In this document: positions 21,913 through 22,027 of the stretch, one piece after another | Position numbering within the stretch: the first letter of the stretch is position 1 | Layout of the letters: every line of letters starts with the position of its first letter | NCBI GenBank assembly: GCA_047974615.1 | Contig: JBKECM010000162.1 | Span: 1 to 22,027 of the forward strand | Length of the DNA stretch: 22,027 bases | Direction of reading: 5' to 3' | Source: JBKEBX01 sp047974615 | GTDB taxonomy: Bacteria > Bacillota > Clostridia > Lachnospirales > CAMZNU01 | Made by a program: the position numbers and the translations under genes | The notes under the pieces: generated by a model | Seen by the model: only the letters and a program-made list of their open reading frames with translations | Databases searched by the model: none | Told to the model about the DNA's origin: nothing

Positions 21913-22024
21913 CCTCTAAAAACTCGCTTGATTTAATTTTCTTTTAAATTTTAAATAGTTCAAGAAAGCTTCGACAACGCATAACAGCGTGTTTCTGCTA
22001 GGAGAGAGGGTGCTGAAAAAATCA
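21907..22024. repeat. Right arm of the 118-bp perfect terminal inverted repeat
   Basis: The exact reverse complement of 1-118. It begins at the last sense codon of the phosphoesterase gene, and the identity ends three bases before the window edge only because the left copy runs out there. Its inner tip reads AGGTGACCT. Confidence 0.85.
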
Positions 22025-22026
22025 AA
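21916..22026 (-). CDS. Partial 3' end of a possible transposase gene (second copy)
   Basis: The same ~35-residue C-terminal frame as at 2-109, on the minus strand, with one more upstream residue (Phe). Its stop is the complement of 21916-21918. It reads into the window, so the two element copies face each other. Confidence 0.35.
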   Translation of the reverse strand, partial: FDFFSTLSPSRNTLLCVVEAFLNYLKFKRKLNQASF

Positions 22027-22027
22027 T

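Noticed and set aside
1..22027. CRISPR array, tRNA or rRNA genes, prophage
   Set aside because: No regularly spaced repeats with spacers, no cloverleaf with the TTCGA arm, no rRNA-like stretch and no phage structural genes were seen.

Overview
The window is A+T-rich DNA with strong Shine-Dalgarno sites, short intergenic gaps and hairpin-plus-T-tract terminators. It encodes a clostridial-type 2[4Fe-4S] ferredoxin, pyruvate phosphate dikinase, a single-chain glycyl-tRNA synthetase, an MEP-pathway enzyme and long-form HPF. This points to a low-GC Gram-positive, probably anaerobic, Clostridia-like Bacillota. I cannot name the genus.

Layout. (1) 1-118 and 21907-22024 are a perfect 118-bp inverted repeat. 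Each copy carries the last ~35 codons of an inward-reading frame, so they look like the ends of two copies of one multicopy (IS-like) element. (2) 184-4141, plus strand: an orphan HD-domain protein, Obg GTPase, a YhbY-type RNA-binding protein, and a secreted protein with a degenerate staphylococcal-nuclease-like domain and six ComEA-type repeats. (3) 4195-6081, plus: a consensus promoter with a palindrome over its -10, then an SPFH membrane protein, a 59-aa ribbon-helix-helix protein and an SdpI-like membrane protein. (4) 10037-6136, minus: a tightly overlapping operon of an 84-aa acidic orphan, lspA, an RluD-type pseudouridine synthase, and pyrB and pyrC homologues that have both lost their catalytic residues. 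(5) 10167-14500, plus: glycyl-tRNA synthetase and ppdK, each with its own promoter. (6) 14501-14950: no convincing protein gene, but a direct repeat with exact 21-bp period, a promoter, a stable hairpin at the predicted transcript start and a distant terminator; together a candidate regulated small RNA. (7) 15046-15216, minus: ferredoxin, divergent from (8) 15505-19000, plus: a DtxR-family regulator, a DUF4914-type protein with a PEPCK-like P-loop, and a one-chain IspD-RNase HI fusion. (9) 19163-21912, plus: long HPF, RdgB-type nucleotide pyrophosphatase, and a lipoprotein metallophosphoesterase whose stop codon lies inside the right-hand repeat.

Most genes are housekeeping (translation, ribosome assembly and hibernation, nucleotide-pool cleaning, isoprenoid precursor, PEP/pyruvate metabolism). 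The most unusual content is: the paired pseudo-aspartate carbamoyltransferase and pseudo-dihydroorotase, which keep the lspA-rluD-pyrB-pyrC gene order known from Bacillus but lack nearly all catalytic and metal-binding residues; the IspD-RNase HI fusion; the candidate small RNA behind a LytTR-like double site; the SPFH/RHH/SdpI cassette; and the DUF4914 gene coupled to a metalloregulator. All readings are by eye from the sequence; no database search or folding program was run.
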